Shown one piece after another: positions 33,641-42,055 of a DNA stretch of 64,000 nt. The notes below the pieces were generated by a model. It was not told the DNA's origin. It saw only the letters and a program-made list of their open reading frames with translations, and searched no databases. Where the stretch lies: NCBI RefSeq assembly GCF_040412425.1, contig NC_089744.1:39583599-39647598 (forward strand), read 5' to 3'. Positions within the stretch are counted from its first letter, which is position 1. Each line of letters starts with the position of its first letter. A program made the position numbers and the translations under genes. The DNA comes from Macrobrachium rosenbergii. Lineage: Eukaryota > Arthropoda > Malacostraca > Decapoda > Palaemonidae.

Positions 33641-33735
33641 AGCTATATGTAAACAACAGGTAAGTTCATGTATAAAAATGACATTTTTATAATAAAATAA
33701 GATTTTATATCATACTTACCTGTTGTTTACATATA
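33641..33735. repeat. Internal complementary region (circle junction) of DIRS family IV
   Basis: AGCTATATGTAAACAACAGG and, after AAAAATGACATTTTTAT, CTTACCTGTTGTTTACATAT form the two halves. The left half (with GTAAGTTCATGTATA) complements the element's left end. The right half (with GATTTTATATCATACTT) complements its right end. This is the template that restores the ends during replication through a circle in the DIRS model. Confidence 0.9.
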
Positions 33736-33775
33736 AAACATTCCCACCCGTCTCCCGCAAGGGACAAGGGGACAT

Positions 33776-33926
33776 AGAAAATATGATTAGTTGTTGATGG
33801 AAATGGATCCAGGTACCCGATAGAGGGCGGGGTAGTCGTATCACCTGACCATATATTAGCGGAACCGCCAGTTTTGAATTTTCTGTCGAGATCGAGAATT
33901 ACAGCTATATGTAAACAACAGGTAAG
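33776..33926 (+). repeat. Right inverted terminal repeat of DIRS family IV
   Basis: This is the reverse complement of 27591-27742, ending ATATGTAAACAACAGGTAAG. The edge sequence CAG-GTAAGTATG reads outward as a consensus splice donor. Confidence 0.95.
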
Positions 33927-34004
33927 TATGATATAAAATCTTATTTTATTACAAAAATGTCATTTTTGTATTAACAATAAACATAGGTTACAAGTTTATC
34001 TTAC

Positions 34005-34158
34005 CTTCTTCTGCTAATCTGGCTGCTGCTATTAAACATTTTCCAAGGGACTCCTCTCGTTTATAAGGAATGGACCAAGTCTCTGTGAACACACGTCCTT
34101 CAAGCTCATATAAGTTCGTTGTTGGGAATTCCATGTTATTGCCATTATCTCCTTCTAC
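34005..34158 (-). CDS. USP24: USP24 exon 2 (internal coding exon)
   Basis: The exon is 154 bp, phase 0 at its start and phase 1 at its end. The acceptor is a long T tract ending TTTTTAG, and the donor GTAAGAT. It encodes VEGDNGNNMEFPTTNLYELE, then WSIPYKREESLGKCLIAAAR and AEE. Human USP24 has EFPTTNLYELE and WSIPYKREESLGKCL at the same place, an almost exact match. Downstream of its donor, within about 30 bp, the DIRS family IV element begins. Confidence 0.96.
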
Positions 34159-34239
34159 CTAAAAAAAAAAAAAAAAATCTGTATTCCACAGTTTTGGTTT
34201 TCTTTTCATACAAACAAAAAAATTTTTCAAGTATCTGCA

Positions 34240-35462
34240 CATGTATTTTGCATTTTTCCAAGATATATAAACCAGAACCTTTTATGCAGGAGTAGTCCTC
34301 AGTGCGGGCTGGATCAGCTTTTGAGAGATGATAACAGGGTAGTTAATTCATTGGTGGTTAGGGGGTGAGTGGGGTAATGACTCTCACACTGTCTGCCATC
34401 ACCGAGCCCTTTCTCCTTCAGCATCAAGAGTCATGTGGTTCATGTGTGATTATGGTAATTGGTTTTGGTTTGTATACCCATGAAAAACACAAATTACTTT
34501 AAAAATTTATAATTTGTTCCAGAGGAATACAAAACATTGCCTTTTAAGTAGGAGCCACACTCCTTGGGTAGGAGGCAGTCTGTCAACATACTGGTCAGCT
34601 GAACCTCCACCAGGATATGTCATGGACCCAGTCACTGTAATAAGCAGGGGTGCTGATTTCTGTAACCTTTTATTCGGTGAGGCATGGGGATGCCAAAGCG
34701 ATGGGGTCCCTGTCTGAAAGGGAAGTGTCTGGATTCTTGCTCATGTAAGAAAAACTCAGACAACCAGGTGTGACCCCAGTGAGGGGTGAAACAAGTTGGA
34801 AAACACCTAAGATCTGGTCAGCATACATTGATGGGTTCAGATTATAGCTCTACTACCATCTTAACCCTTGTTTCAAGGGAAAGTGGGGAGTTGCACCTTT
34901 TAAGCCAAAGCTCTAGGATTAGATGGTTCATCGTGTAGCCTTGTGCATCTGTGCCCATTCCACTGCATACTAGGCAAAAGCTGCTGGAGGAATGAACAGG
35001 AAGAAGAGGAGAGGAACCAGACAAGACACCATTTAATCTCAAGCCTTATGCCCTCTGAGTACCTTGACCAAAATGCTTTTCTGTATGAGGGGAACTTGGG
35101 TGATTACACAACCTGTTGAGCAGCCACCACATCCCAATGAGAAGGAATGCAGGAACTTGTTGGCATCATTCCTTAGGTACAATAAGGTGAAGATGATCTG
35201 GCATCTCCAGACAACTTAGTTCAATACCTGTACTACCAAAACATTACCCCAAAATCCAAAATAGAAAGGATGGTTTCACACCCCTGGCTTGGTGATGTCT
35301 GTCCAAACTATATGAATGTAAACTTTGATGGATGAATTGTTAGCCTGGCTGATTGCAGGTCATTCTTGTGCCTACCAGTACTGACATAGAGGCACTGACA
35401 CTAACTTAAGAGGTCTGGTCCTTCTAAGGTAGTACCTCAGATCTTGCACAGGATGTACAAGC
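34240..35462 (-). mobile_element. DIRS-like 3' terminal fragment (relative of copy A)
   Basis: A terminal repeat starts near 34250 (AGATATATAAACCAGAACCT). An internal complementary region follows at 34461-34550 (TTTTGGTTTGTATACCC opposing GAATACAAAACATTGCC). The sequence beyond matches the non-coding 3' region of copy A: ACACAACCTGTTGAGCAGCC against ACACAACTTGTTGAGCAGCC at 15760. It is cut off by the LINE remnant at about 35463. No coding region is left. Confidence 0.7.
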
Positions 35463-36662
35463 ATTTCATCCAGATTATTATTATTAATTAATATTCAGAA
35501 AATGAAACCTATTCATAGGAAACAAGCTCACAGGGGCCACTGACTTGAAATTCAAACTTCCAAAGAATATGGTGTTCATTAGGAAGAAGTATGAGGAGGT
35601 AAAGGAAAATACATAAAGAGATCCCACTTATTAAAAAAGAAAAAATACATTAGTAAATAGATAAATAGATAAAAATGTATTAAAATGCAAGGAGAATAGT
35701 ATTAGGGTAGTAATGCATTGCATTTTTGCTTGAACTTCTGAAGTTCCAACTGAACAACATCCTATGGGAGGCTGTTCCACAGTTGAACAGTGCAAGGAAT
35801 AAAGGATCTCTGGAACTGAGAAGTTAGACAGCGCGGCACATTTACTGCATAATGGTGCTGCTGTTCAGCGAATCCAGTTGCTCTCGGCAGATAAAGGGGA
35901 TCATGGATGAATTGTGAATGTGAAAGCTCTCTGTTGAAATACAACTTATGAAAAAGTGACAGACAAGAGACCATCCGTCGATGGTCCAAGTCATAACTGC
36001 TACTATTAGGAAACAAAAACCTTCAACTACAAACCACTTTATCTAAAAGAAATAAATCTCTGGCAAAAGCAGACATCCACACCAAAGAACAGTATTCTAG
36101 TAATGAAAGCACAAACGACCCAAAACAGGTTGCACTGATTTTATCACTGTTATAAATATATGAAGCCTTACGAACAATACCCAACTTTCATGTGGAATCT
36201 GCTGATGAAACTTTCATTAAATGTTTCTCAAAAGTTATATGTGAGTCAAAAGTTACACCTAAAATTTAAAGCTTCAGACTCATTTGGCAAAGTTCCATCC
36301 ACCTGAAGGGAAGGATGGGGTGGGAAATCTGTATGAGATCTACTAATCAATAATGTTTTTGTTTTACTGGAGTTCAGCCTCATACGCCTCCGACTACACC
36401 ATTCCCAGATCCATTCCATGTCCTGACTGAGGCTGAGGGCAACTTCATTTCTCATACATGGAGACTTTACTACGCCCAAAAGTGTTGCACCATCGGCATA
36501 CTGAACAAACTTGTTTTCCAGGCCAACAACTATCACTGGTACACACTAAAAACAACAGTGCACCAAGAACACTACCCTGTGGAACTCCAGACAAAATAGA
36601 CCTTGGTTCACTAAAGATCCCGTCCACAGCAACTCACTGCTGCCTACCTATAAGGAAATCTT
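35463..36662 (-). pseudogene. LINE remnant, CR1/Jockey-like RT C-terminal part
   Basis: On the minus strand, LSGVPQGSVLGALLFLV (36600 region) is the non-LTR RT PQGS motif. NKFVQYADGATLLG is the YADD active site, with the second Asp changed to Gly. WIWEWCSRRRMRLNSSKTK follows as the usual thumb. Further on, LSLFHKLYFNRELSH, RCLTSQFQRSFIPCTVQLWN and SLP form the conserved C terminus of CR1/Jockey-type elements. A 3' tail runs to about 35463 with an AT-rich repeat end. Frameshifts separate these segments. The element interrupts the DIRS fragment 34240-35462. Confidence 0.75.
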
Positions 36663-36830
36663 GAAGTACTGTAATACAATAATAATAATAATAATGATAA
36701 CAATAATATAACTGTAATTACATAATTCATACATTTCTATAGTAAATTATGTGATATTTTAAACAAACAAATATCATTTCCCAATCTTTTGTGACACCTC
36801 TGAAGAGAAGGGCAAGGGCAAAGCTGTCAA

Positions 36831-37095
36831 ATATGACATTTTTATGACAAAATAAAGTTTTATATATACTTACCAAGTAATAACATAGCTACTAGCTTTC
36901 TACATGGCAATCTAAGAATTCAAATTTCATGGTGGTGCTACTACTGTTCGTGTACGTGACAAGGTCCCACCCACTTTTGGGAGTGATAGGTACAACTCAG
37001 CAAAGAGCTTCAATTCATTTTGGACCTGATGTCCATATGAGGGGAAGCGGGTGGGCTCCGATTATGTAATTACTTGGTAAGTATATTTAAAAATG
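36831..37095. mobile_element. Solo DIRS family II terminal unit
   Basis: The 265-bp unit matches 20838-21060 throughout (for example CCCACTTTTGGGA and GGGTGGGCTCCGATTATGTA). Both ends are inverted: ATATACTTACCAAGTAATAA at the left and TTACTTGGTAAGTATAT at the right. It comprises the right terminal repeat plus half of the internal complementary region. Its left end carries the core ATATGACATTTTTATGAC. No other family II sequence adjoins it, and family III begins immediately to its right. Confidence 0.75.
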
Positions 37096-37127
37096 AAATT
37101 TTAATAATAAAATAAAGTTTGTTCATA

Positions 37128-37420
37128 CTTACCTGGCAGATATATATATAGCTGTATTTCTCCGAAATCCGACAGAATTTCAAAAACTCGCGGCACACGC
37201 AGTGTGGCCAGGTGGTTAGTACTCATTCCCGCTGCTGGGAGGCGGGAATCGGGAACCATTCCCATTTTCTATTCAGATTTTCTAGTGCCACTGTCTCAAG
37301 AGGGGAGGCGGGTGGGCACTAAAAGTATATATATCTGCCAGGTAAGTATGAACAAACTTTATTTTATTATTAAAATATCATTTTGTTCATGACACTTACC
37401 TGCCAGATATATATATAGCT
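37128..37420 (-). repeat. DIRS family III terminal repeat and internal complementary region
   Basis: CTTACCTGGCAGATATATAT at 37128 opposes ATATATATCTGCCAGGTAAG at about 37325. CTTACCTGCCAGATATATAT recurs at about 37396. The midpoint carries AAAATATCATTTTG. The arrangement is the same as in families II and IV. Confidence 0.85.
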
Positions 37421-37893
37421 GAATCCCACCGTTGGAGGTGGGAAGAGACAGAATAGGATTTAGGAAAAATAAATGTAGGCGATTGACGCCTTGGTTCCTT
37501 ACCTGTTAGCATAGCTGACTTCGAGGTTATCTGTCACCCAAGCCTGCTTCTGCTTTTCTAGAGCCTCCAGCAAGGTAGGGACCTATAAAGCTGGAGAGAT
37601 CTAGATGACCTGTCCACGGGGGCATGACCACAATAGGACTAGATCATGCGACCATAGAGGGAAAAGGAGCAACGACCAACCACCTGACCGCCCTATCTAA
37701 GGCAATGAACCTAACATAGGCTAAAAAATTGGGACGTCCATCTCAATGGCCACCCAACAACCAAAAACACAACAACAAGATTAAAAAATACTACCTAACC
37801 CCTAAAGGATAGGATGAGTATTGCCCTCTTCTCCCAACATTGTGTCTGCAGAAACGTATGGTCCCAGCGAAGAGCAGTCTTCAAATGTTGTCT

Positions 37894-38800
37894 TCACATC
37901 CATAAATGTAATGCAGAAGCGAACACTGAATTACTTCGCCAGAAGGTGGCACCAAGAATATCATTAAGGGACATATTCTTTTGGAAAGCCACCAAAGTCG
38001 CGATAGCTCTTACTTCATGAGCCTTTACTTTCAGAGGTCTCATGTCACCTTCTAGGCAGGAGGAATGAGCCTCTCTAATAGTACTTCTTAAAAAGAATGC
38101 TAAGGCATTCTTAGACATGGGAAGATCAGGTCTCTTCACCGAACACCACGGACTGTCCAATGAGCCTCTAGTCTCCTTGGTCTTGGCTAAGTAGAACTTG
38201 AGAGCCCTGACAGGACACAGGACTCTTTCTGACTCTTGCCCAAGCATCTCCGTCAAACCTTTGATCTCAAAAGACTTGGGCCAAGGGTTTGAAGGATTTT
38301 CGTTCTTAGCTAAGAACAAAGGATTTAGGGAGCATACAGCATTAGGACCCCTAAAGCCAATATGTTTGCTAATGGCTTGCACTTCACTAATCCTCTTAGC
38401 TGTCGCCAGAGCCGTTAGGAAGACAGCTTTCCTAGTCACGTTCTTGAGGGAAGCCGAAGACAGAGGTTCGAAAGCACTTGACATAAGGAACTTCAGGACA
38501 ACATCCAGATTCCAAGAAGGCGTCCTGAGTTGAGGAATTTTGACAGTCTCGAAGGATCTCAGTAGATCGTGAAGATCCTTGTTGTCGCACAAGTTCAGGC
38601 CTCTGTGCCTAAAGACTGCCGATAGCATACTCCTATAGCCCTTAATAGTCGAGACTGCCAGTTTATTCTTATGCCGAGATGAAACAGGAAGTCAGCTATT
38701 TGTGGTACAGAGGTCGTGGTCGAGGAAACTCCTTTACTCCTGCACCATTTCCTAAAAACAGCCCACTTGTACTGGTAGACCGCATTCGAAGAAGGTCTCC
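37894..38800 (-). pseudogene. DIRS tyrosine recombinase (family III), C terminus frameshifted
   Basis: The 244-aa frame 38628-37894 covers most of the YR: VVLKFLMSSAFEPLSSASLK, AVFLTALATAKRISEVQAIS (first catalytic Arg), LKFYLAKTKETRG and KVKAHEVRAIATLVAFQKNM (H-x-x-R). The last residues read SVFASALHLWM. The DNA shows that a one-base change has put the H-Y motif out of frame, removing the nucleophilic Tyr. The N-terminal core-binding part (NAVYQYKWAVFRKWCRS) is in another frame at about 38800-38700. Confidence 0.85.
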
Positions 38801-39850
38801 TGGCACTGGCGATAGCCTTTGCCACTGCTCTCGAAAAACCTCTTGCTCTTGCCAGCTTTGTGATAGTCTGAACGCAGTCAGACTCAGAGCGGGGAGGTTT
38901 TTGTGGAACCTTTCGAAATGTGGCTGCCTGAGAAGGTCCACCCTCAGTGGAAGCGTCCTTGGAAAGTCCACCAGGAAGGCCAAGGTCTCTGGGAACCAAT
39001 TTGCTGCTGGCCAGAAGGGGGCTATTAAAGTCATCCTTGCTCCTTCCGACGTTGCAAATTTCCTTATCACTTCTCCCAGGATCTTGAAGGAAGGGAAAGC
39101 GTAAAGGTCGAGGCCTTTCCAGTCCCAGAGGAGGGCGTCTATGGCTATCGCTCCTGGGTCTAGGACAGGAGAACAATAAAGGGGGAGTCTTGTCGTCCTG
39201 GACGTAGCAAAGAGGTCCACTAGAGGACGTCCCCATATCCTCCACAACTCTAAACATACCTCCTTGTGAAGGGTCCACTCGGTCGGTAGAAGCTGATGTT
39301 GCCGACTGAGAAGGTTCCTCGGATATTCTCCACGCCCGCAATGAACCTCGTGAGGATTGTGACCCCGAGCATGAGTCCAAAGCAGGATCTCCCTCGCTAG
39401 GATGAACAGGGAACGGGATCGAGTACCCCCTGTTTTTTTGAGTGCGCTAGAGCTGTGGTATTGTCGAATTTACTTGGACAATTCTGCCTGAAACTCGGTC
39501 TTGAAGAATTGAAGGGCCAGAAAGATAGCACCCAATTCCTTGAGATTTATGTGCCAGGACACCTGTTCCCCTCTCCAGGTGCCTGACACTTCCTCCCCTC
39601 CTAGTGTTGCTCCCCATCCTTCCCTGGACGCGTCGGAAAACAACACTAGGTCGGGGCTCTGAAGACGAAGAGAAACCCCTTCCGCAAGCTTTAAGGGGTC
39701 GAACCACCATCTCAGATGATCCTTGATTAAAGGAGATATCGTCAAAGTCTCTTCCAGATCCTCCTTGTCCATCCAGTTCTCCGCCATGAAAAACTGGAGC
39801 GGTCTGAGATGAAGCCTCCCCAGGGAAACAAACTTCTCCAGCGAGGAAAT
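38696..39850 (-). pseudogene. DIRS RNase H and MT-like domain (family III)
   Basis: RNase H is in frame 40444-39470: VLFSDASREGWGATLGGE, VSWHINLKELGAIFLALQFF. A stop follows after AELSK, and the SDNTTAL equivalent (DNTTALAHSKKQG) is in another frame. The MT-like domain is in frame 39247-38696: PLVDLFATSRTTRLPLYCSP, LLWDWKGLDLYAFPSFKILG, TLIAPFWPAANWFPETL. It matches the family IV domain closely, apart from P-P-F changed to P-S-F. Confidence 0.8.
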
Positions 39851-39939
39851 GGTCCCCAGCAAACTCATCCATTCCCTCACCAAGCATGTTTCTTTCCCTA
39901 GGAAGGACGAAACTTTTCTAAGCAAAGCAGCTGCCGTTC

Positions 39940-40614
39940 TCAGGATGGAAAAGCTCGAAAAGCCACTGAATCTATCTGAATCCCCAGATAGACGATGGAC
40001 TGCGTCGGGATCAGATGTGACTTTTCTTGGTTCACAAGAAGTCCCAGGGACTTCGTCAAATTCAGCGTCAAAGTCAGGTCCTCCAGACACTTCCCCCGAG
40101 AAGAGGCTCGGATGAGCCAATCGTCCAGGTAGAACGAAACACGAACACCCGCCAGGTGAAGCCACCTCGCGACATTTTTCATGATCACCGTGAAGATCAT
40201 GGGAGCAGTGCACAAACCGAAGCAGAGAGCTCTGAACTGGAAGACTCGTCCCCCCAGCACAAACCTCAGGTACTTCCTTGACTGAGGATGTATGGGAACA
40301 TGGAAGTACGCGTCCTGTAAGTCCAGAGAGACCATCCAGTCTCCTGGTCTTAAAGCCCCGAGAACCGACTGGGGCGTTTCCATCTTGAATTTTTCTTTCG
40401 AAATAAAGCGATTCAAGATGCTTACATCCAAGACCGGTCTCCACTCTCCCGACTGTTTCGGGACTAAGAATAGTCTGTTGTAGAACCCCGGAGAATCCAA
40501 CTTCAGAACTTGTTCCACGGCTCTCTTCTCTATCAACTGCTCCAGGAGGTCTAAAAGAATCTGTTGCTTTCTCTCGGTGGTAAGAAGGCGACAGATCCCT
40601 GGGCGACGATGCAA
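39940..40614 (-). CDS. DIRS reverse transcriptase (family III), uninterrupted 224-aa palm region
   Basis: This open frame keeps all RT landmarks: LDSPGFYNRLFLVPKQSGEW, RPVLDVSILNRFIS, WMVSLDLQDAYFHVPIHPQS (motif A with the first catalytic Asp), RALCFGLCTAPMIFT (motif B), SFYLDDWLIRASSRGKC (motif C) and IVYLGIQIDSVAF. It is the only RT region here without a frameshift in the palm. Thumb and RNase H continue in an overlapping frame (40444-39470), so the complete polyprotein is still broken. The enzyme copies element RNA into DNA. Confidence 0.85.
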   Translation of the reverse strand: MHRRPGICRLLTTERKQQILLDLLEQLIEKRAVEQVLKLDSPGFYNRLFLVPKQSGEWRPVLDVSILNRFISKEKFKMETPQSVLGALRPGDWMVSLDLQDAYFHVPIHPQSRKYLRFVLGGRVFQFRALCFGLCTAPMIFTVIMKNVARWLHLAGVRVSFYLDDWLIRASSRGKCLEDLTLTLNLTKSLGLLVNQEKSHLIPTQSIVYLGIQIDSVAFRAFPS

Positions 40615-40799
40615 AGGGGTGGCAACACGAGAAAGGGATCTTGTAACCCTTCTCTAGAACTCTTAGCGACCAGGAGTCCGCCCCTTTCGTTCTCCAGGCT
40701 CCGCAAAATAAAGAAGCCTGGCTCCTACTGGTGTCTGGAGGCGTGAGTCACTTTTTCCCCTAGGTTTTGAGGGGCCGCTCCTCTGGTGAAACCTCTTCC

Positions 40800-41745
40800 T
40801 CACGGAGACGATCTAGAGGAAGAAGTTCCTCCGCGAAAGGGCTTCTTCTTCCTGGCGGACAAAACTGAAGCTGAAGAAGAAGGAGCTGGAGGACGTCTCG
40901 AAGAATGCGCCAGAAGATCTTGCGTGGCCTTCTCCTTAAGACTCGAGGAGATGTCCCGAATCAAAGACTGGGGGAAAAGATGGTTGGACAAAGGGGCGAA
41001 CAATAACTCTGCCCTTTGCGAAGGAGAGACAGACTTAGATGTGAAGTCGCAAAACAAGGCCCTCTTCTTTAAGAGGCCCGTACCAAAATGAGAAGCCAGT
41101 TCTTCTGATCCATCCCTGACTGCCTTGTCCATACAGTTAAGGACACTAGAGAGCTCCCCCAGACTAATCGAATCAGAGCTCCGAAGCTTAAGGTCTAAAG
41201 CTCCCAAGCACCAGTCCAAAAAATTAAACACCTCCATGGTGCGGAAGAGACCCTTGAGATGATGATCTGTCTCTGACAAAGTCCAAGAAACCTTAGCAGT
41301 AGACAGATGGGACCTTCTGGGAGCGTCGACAAGGCTGGTGAAATCCCCTTGAGAAGAGGAAGGAACTCTAGGACTGATATCCTCTCCGTCTCATACCACA
41401 TACCAGCCTTGCCAGAAAGCTTAGGCGGAGGCACTGCAAAGAGGTCTTGCCATGGGACTTCCGTTCCTCCATCCACACGTTGACTTTCTTAAAAGCCCTC
41501 TTGGTAGCCATTTGAAGAAGTCATCTTCATAAACCCTGGCGCTCTCCTCGCTTTGGAAGAAGCTAACTGTGAAGGAGGAGAGGAGCCGAGGGTTTAAACT
41601 TGTCTCCGAACAAGTCTTTAAGAAGTCCGGTTAAGACTTGATAATCGGAAGTAGAGGAAGCAGACGAGGGCTCGACGTCAGCAGGATCCGATTCGCCAGA
41701 AACCTCTCCCGCCACAACCGGAGAAACAACCGAGTCACCCAACAC
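40800..41745 (-). pseudogene. DIRS gag-like C-terminal region (family III)
   Basis: The 159-aa frame 41279-40800 contains LFRTMEVFNFLDWCLGALDL, VLNCMDKAVRDGSEELAS, GTGLLKKRALFCDF and ELLFAPLSNHLFP. It is clearly homologous to family IV 29660-30052. The segment 41745-41563 (VLTGLLKDLFGDKFKPSAPL) lies upstream in another frame and resembles KHLLQLFEEHFQEDFAPATP of family IV (29340-29400). The gag N terminus is lost at the truncation. Confidence 0.75.
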
Positions 41746-41762
41746 TTTAGGGGAACAAAGGC

Positions 41763-42055
41763 CTTGATGGATGGATGGATGTATGATATTTAGGGCAAAA
41801 GCCCAGGCACTGGGGCCAACAAGGCCATTCAGCGCCGTAATGGAAAGAAAATAAATTATGTTAAAGTTATGAATTCATGAAGGAAATGATTAATAAATAA
41901 AATGAAGTGATGTGACCAATAAATAAGGGTATGAAGTTTAATGAATGATGTGCTATATACATAAAAAAAAATTAATGTCATTAAAATTCTACGTGATGTA
42001 ATAAATTATTAAATAAAATTAAATATCGTTAAAAATTTTAATACACTTTAAAAAA
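41763..42055 (-). mobile_element. LINE 3' tail fragment
   Basis: On the minus strand the sequence contains CCATTACGGCGCTGAATGGCC and ends in a CATC repeat (ATACATCCATCCATCC). The 3' end of the LINE at 48205-54455 has TTCATTACGGCGCTGAATAA and ends in ATCAATCAATC. The shared GGCGCTGAAT box and short terminal repeat indicate related 3' ends. It separates DIRS family III (left) from family I (right). Confidence 0.65.

Larger units (their letters stand above)
27565..33975 (+). mobile_element. DIRS-like retrotransposon family IV, structurally complete (about 6.4 kb)
   Basis: The element has all structural hallmarks of DIRS. Inverted terminal repeats lie at 27591-27742 and 33776-33926. Gag, RT, RNase H, MT-like and YR regions follow in order, then an internal complementary region (33641-33735). 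The first half of that region is the reverse complement of the left end, and its second half that of the right end. The outer ends carry ACAAAAATATCATTTTTATA (left) and ACAAAAATGTCATTTTTGTA (right). No target duplication is evident, as expected. It occupies almost all of USP24 intron 2, antisense to the gene, with its right end about 30 bp from the exon 2 donor. Confidence 0.9.
37096..41762 (-). mobile_element. DIRS-like retrotransposon family III, 5'-truncated
   Basis: Reading right to left the order is gag (41745-40800), RT (40614-39940), RNase H and MT-like region (39850-38700) and YR (38800-37894). An internal complementary region (37325-37420) and terminal repeat (from 37128) follow. The outer end (TTAATAATAAAATAAAGTTT) is the exact complement of the second arm of the internal complementary region. 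The 5' side stops at about 41762, at a LINE tail, before a left terminal repeat is reached. The element is in USP24 intron 1, sense to the gene. Confidence 0.85.
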
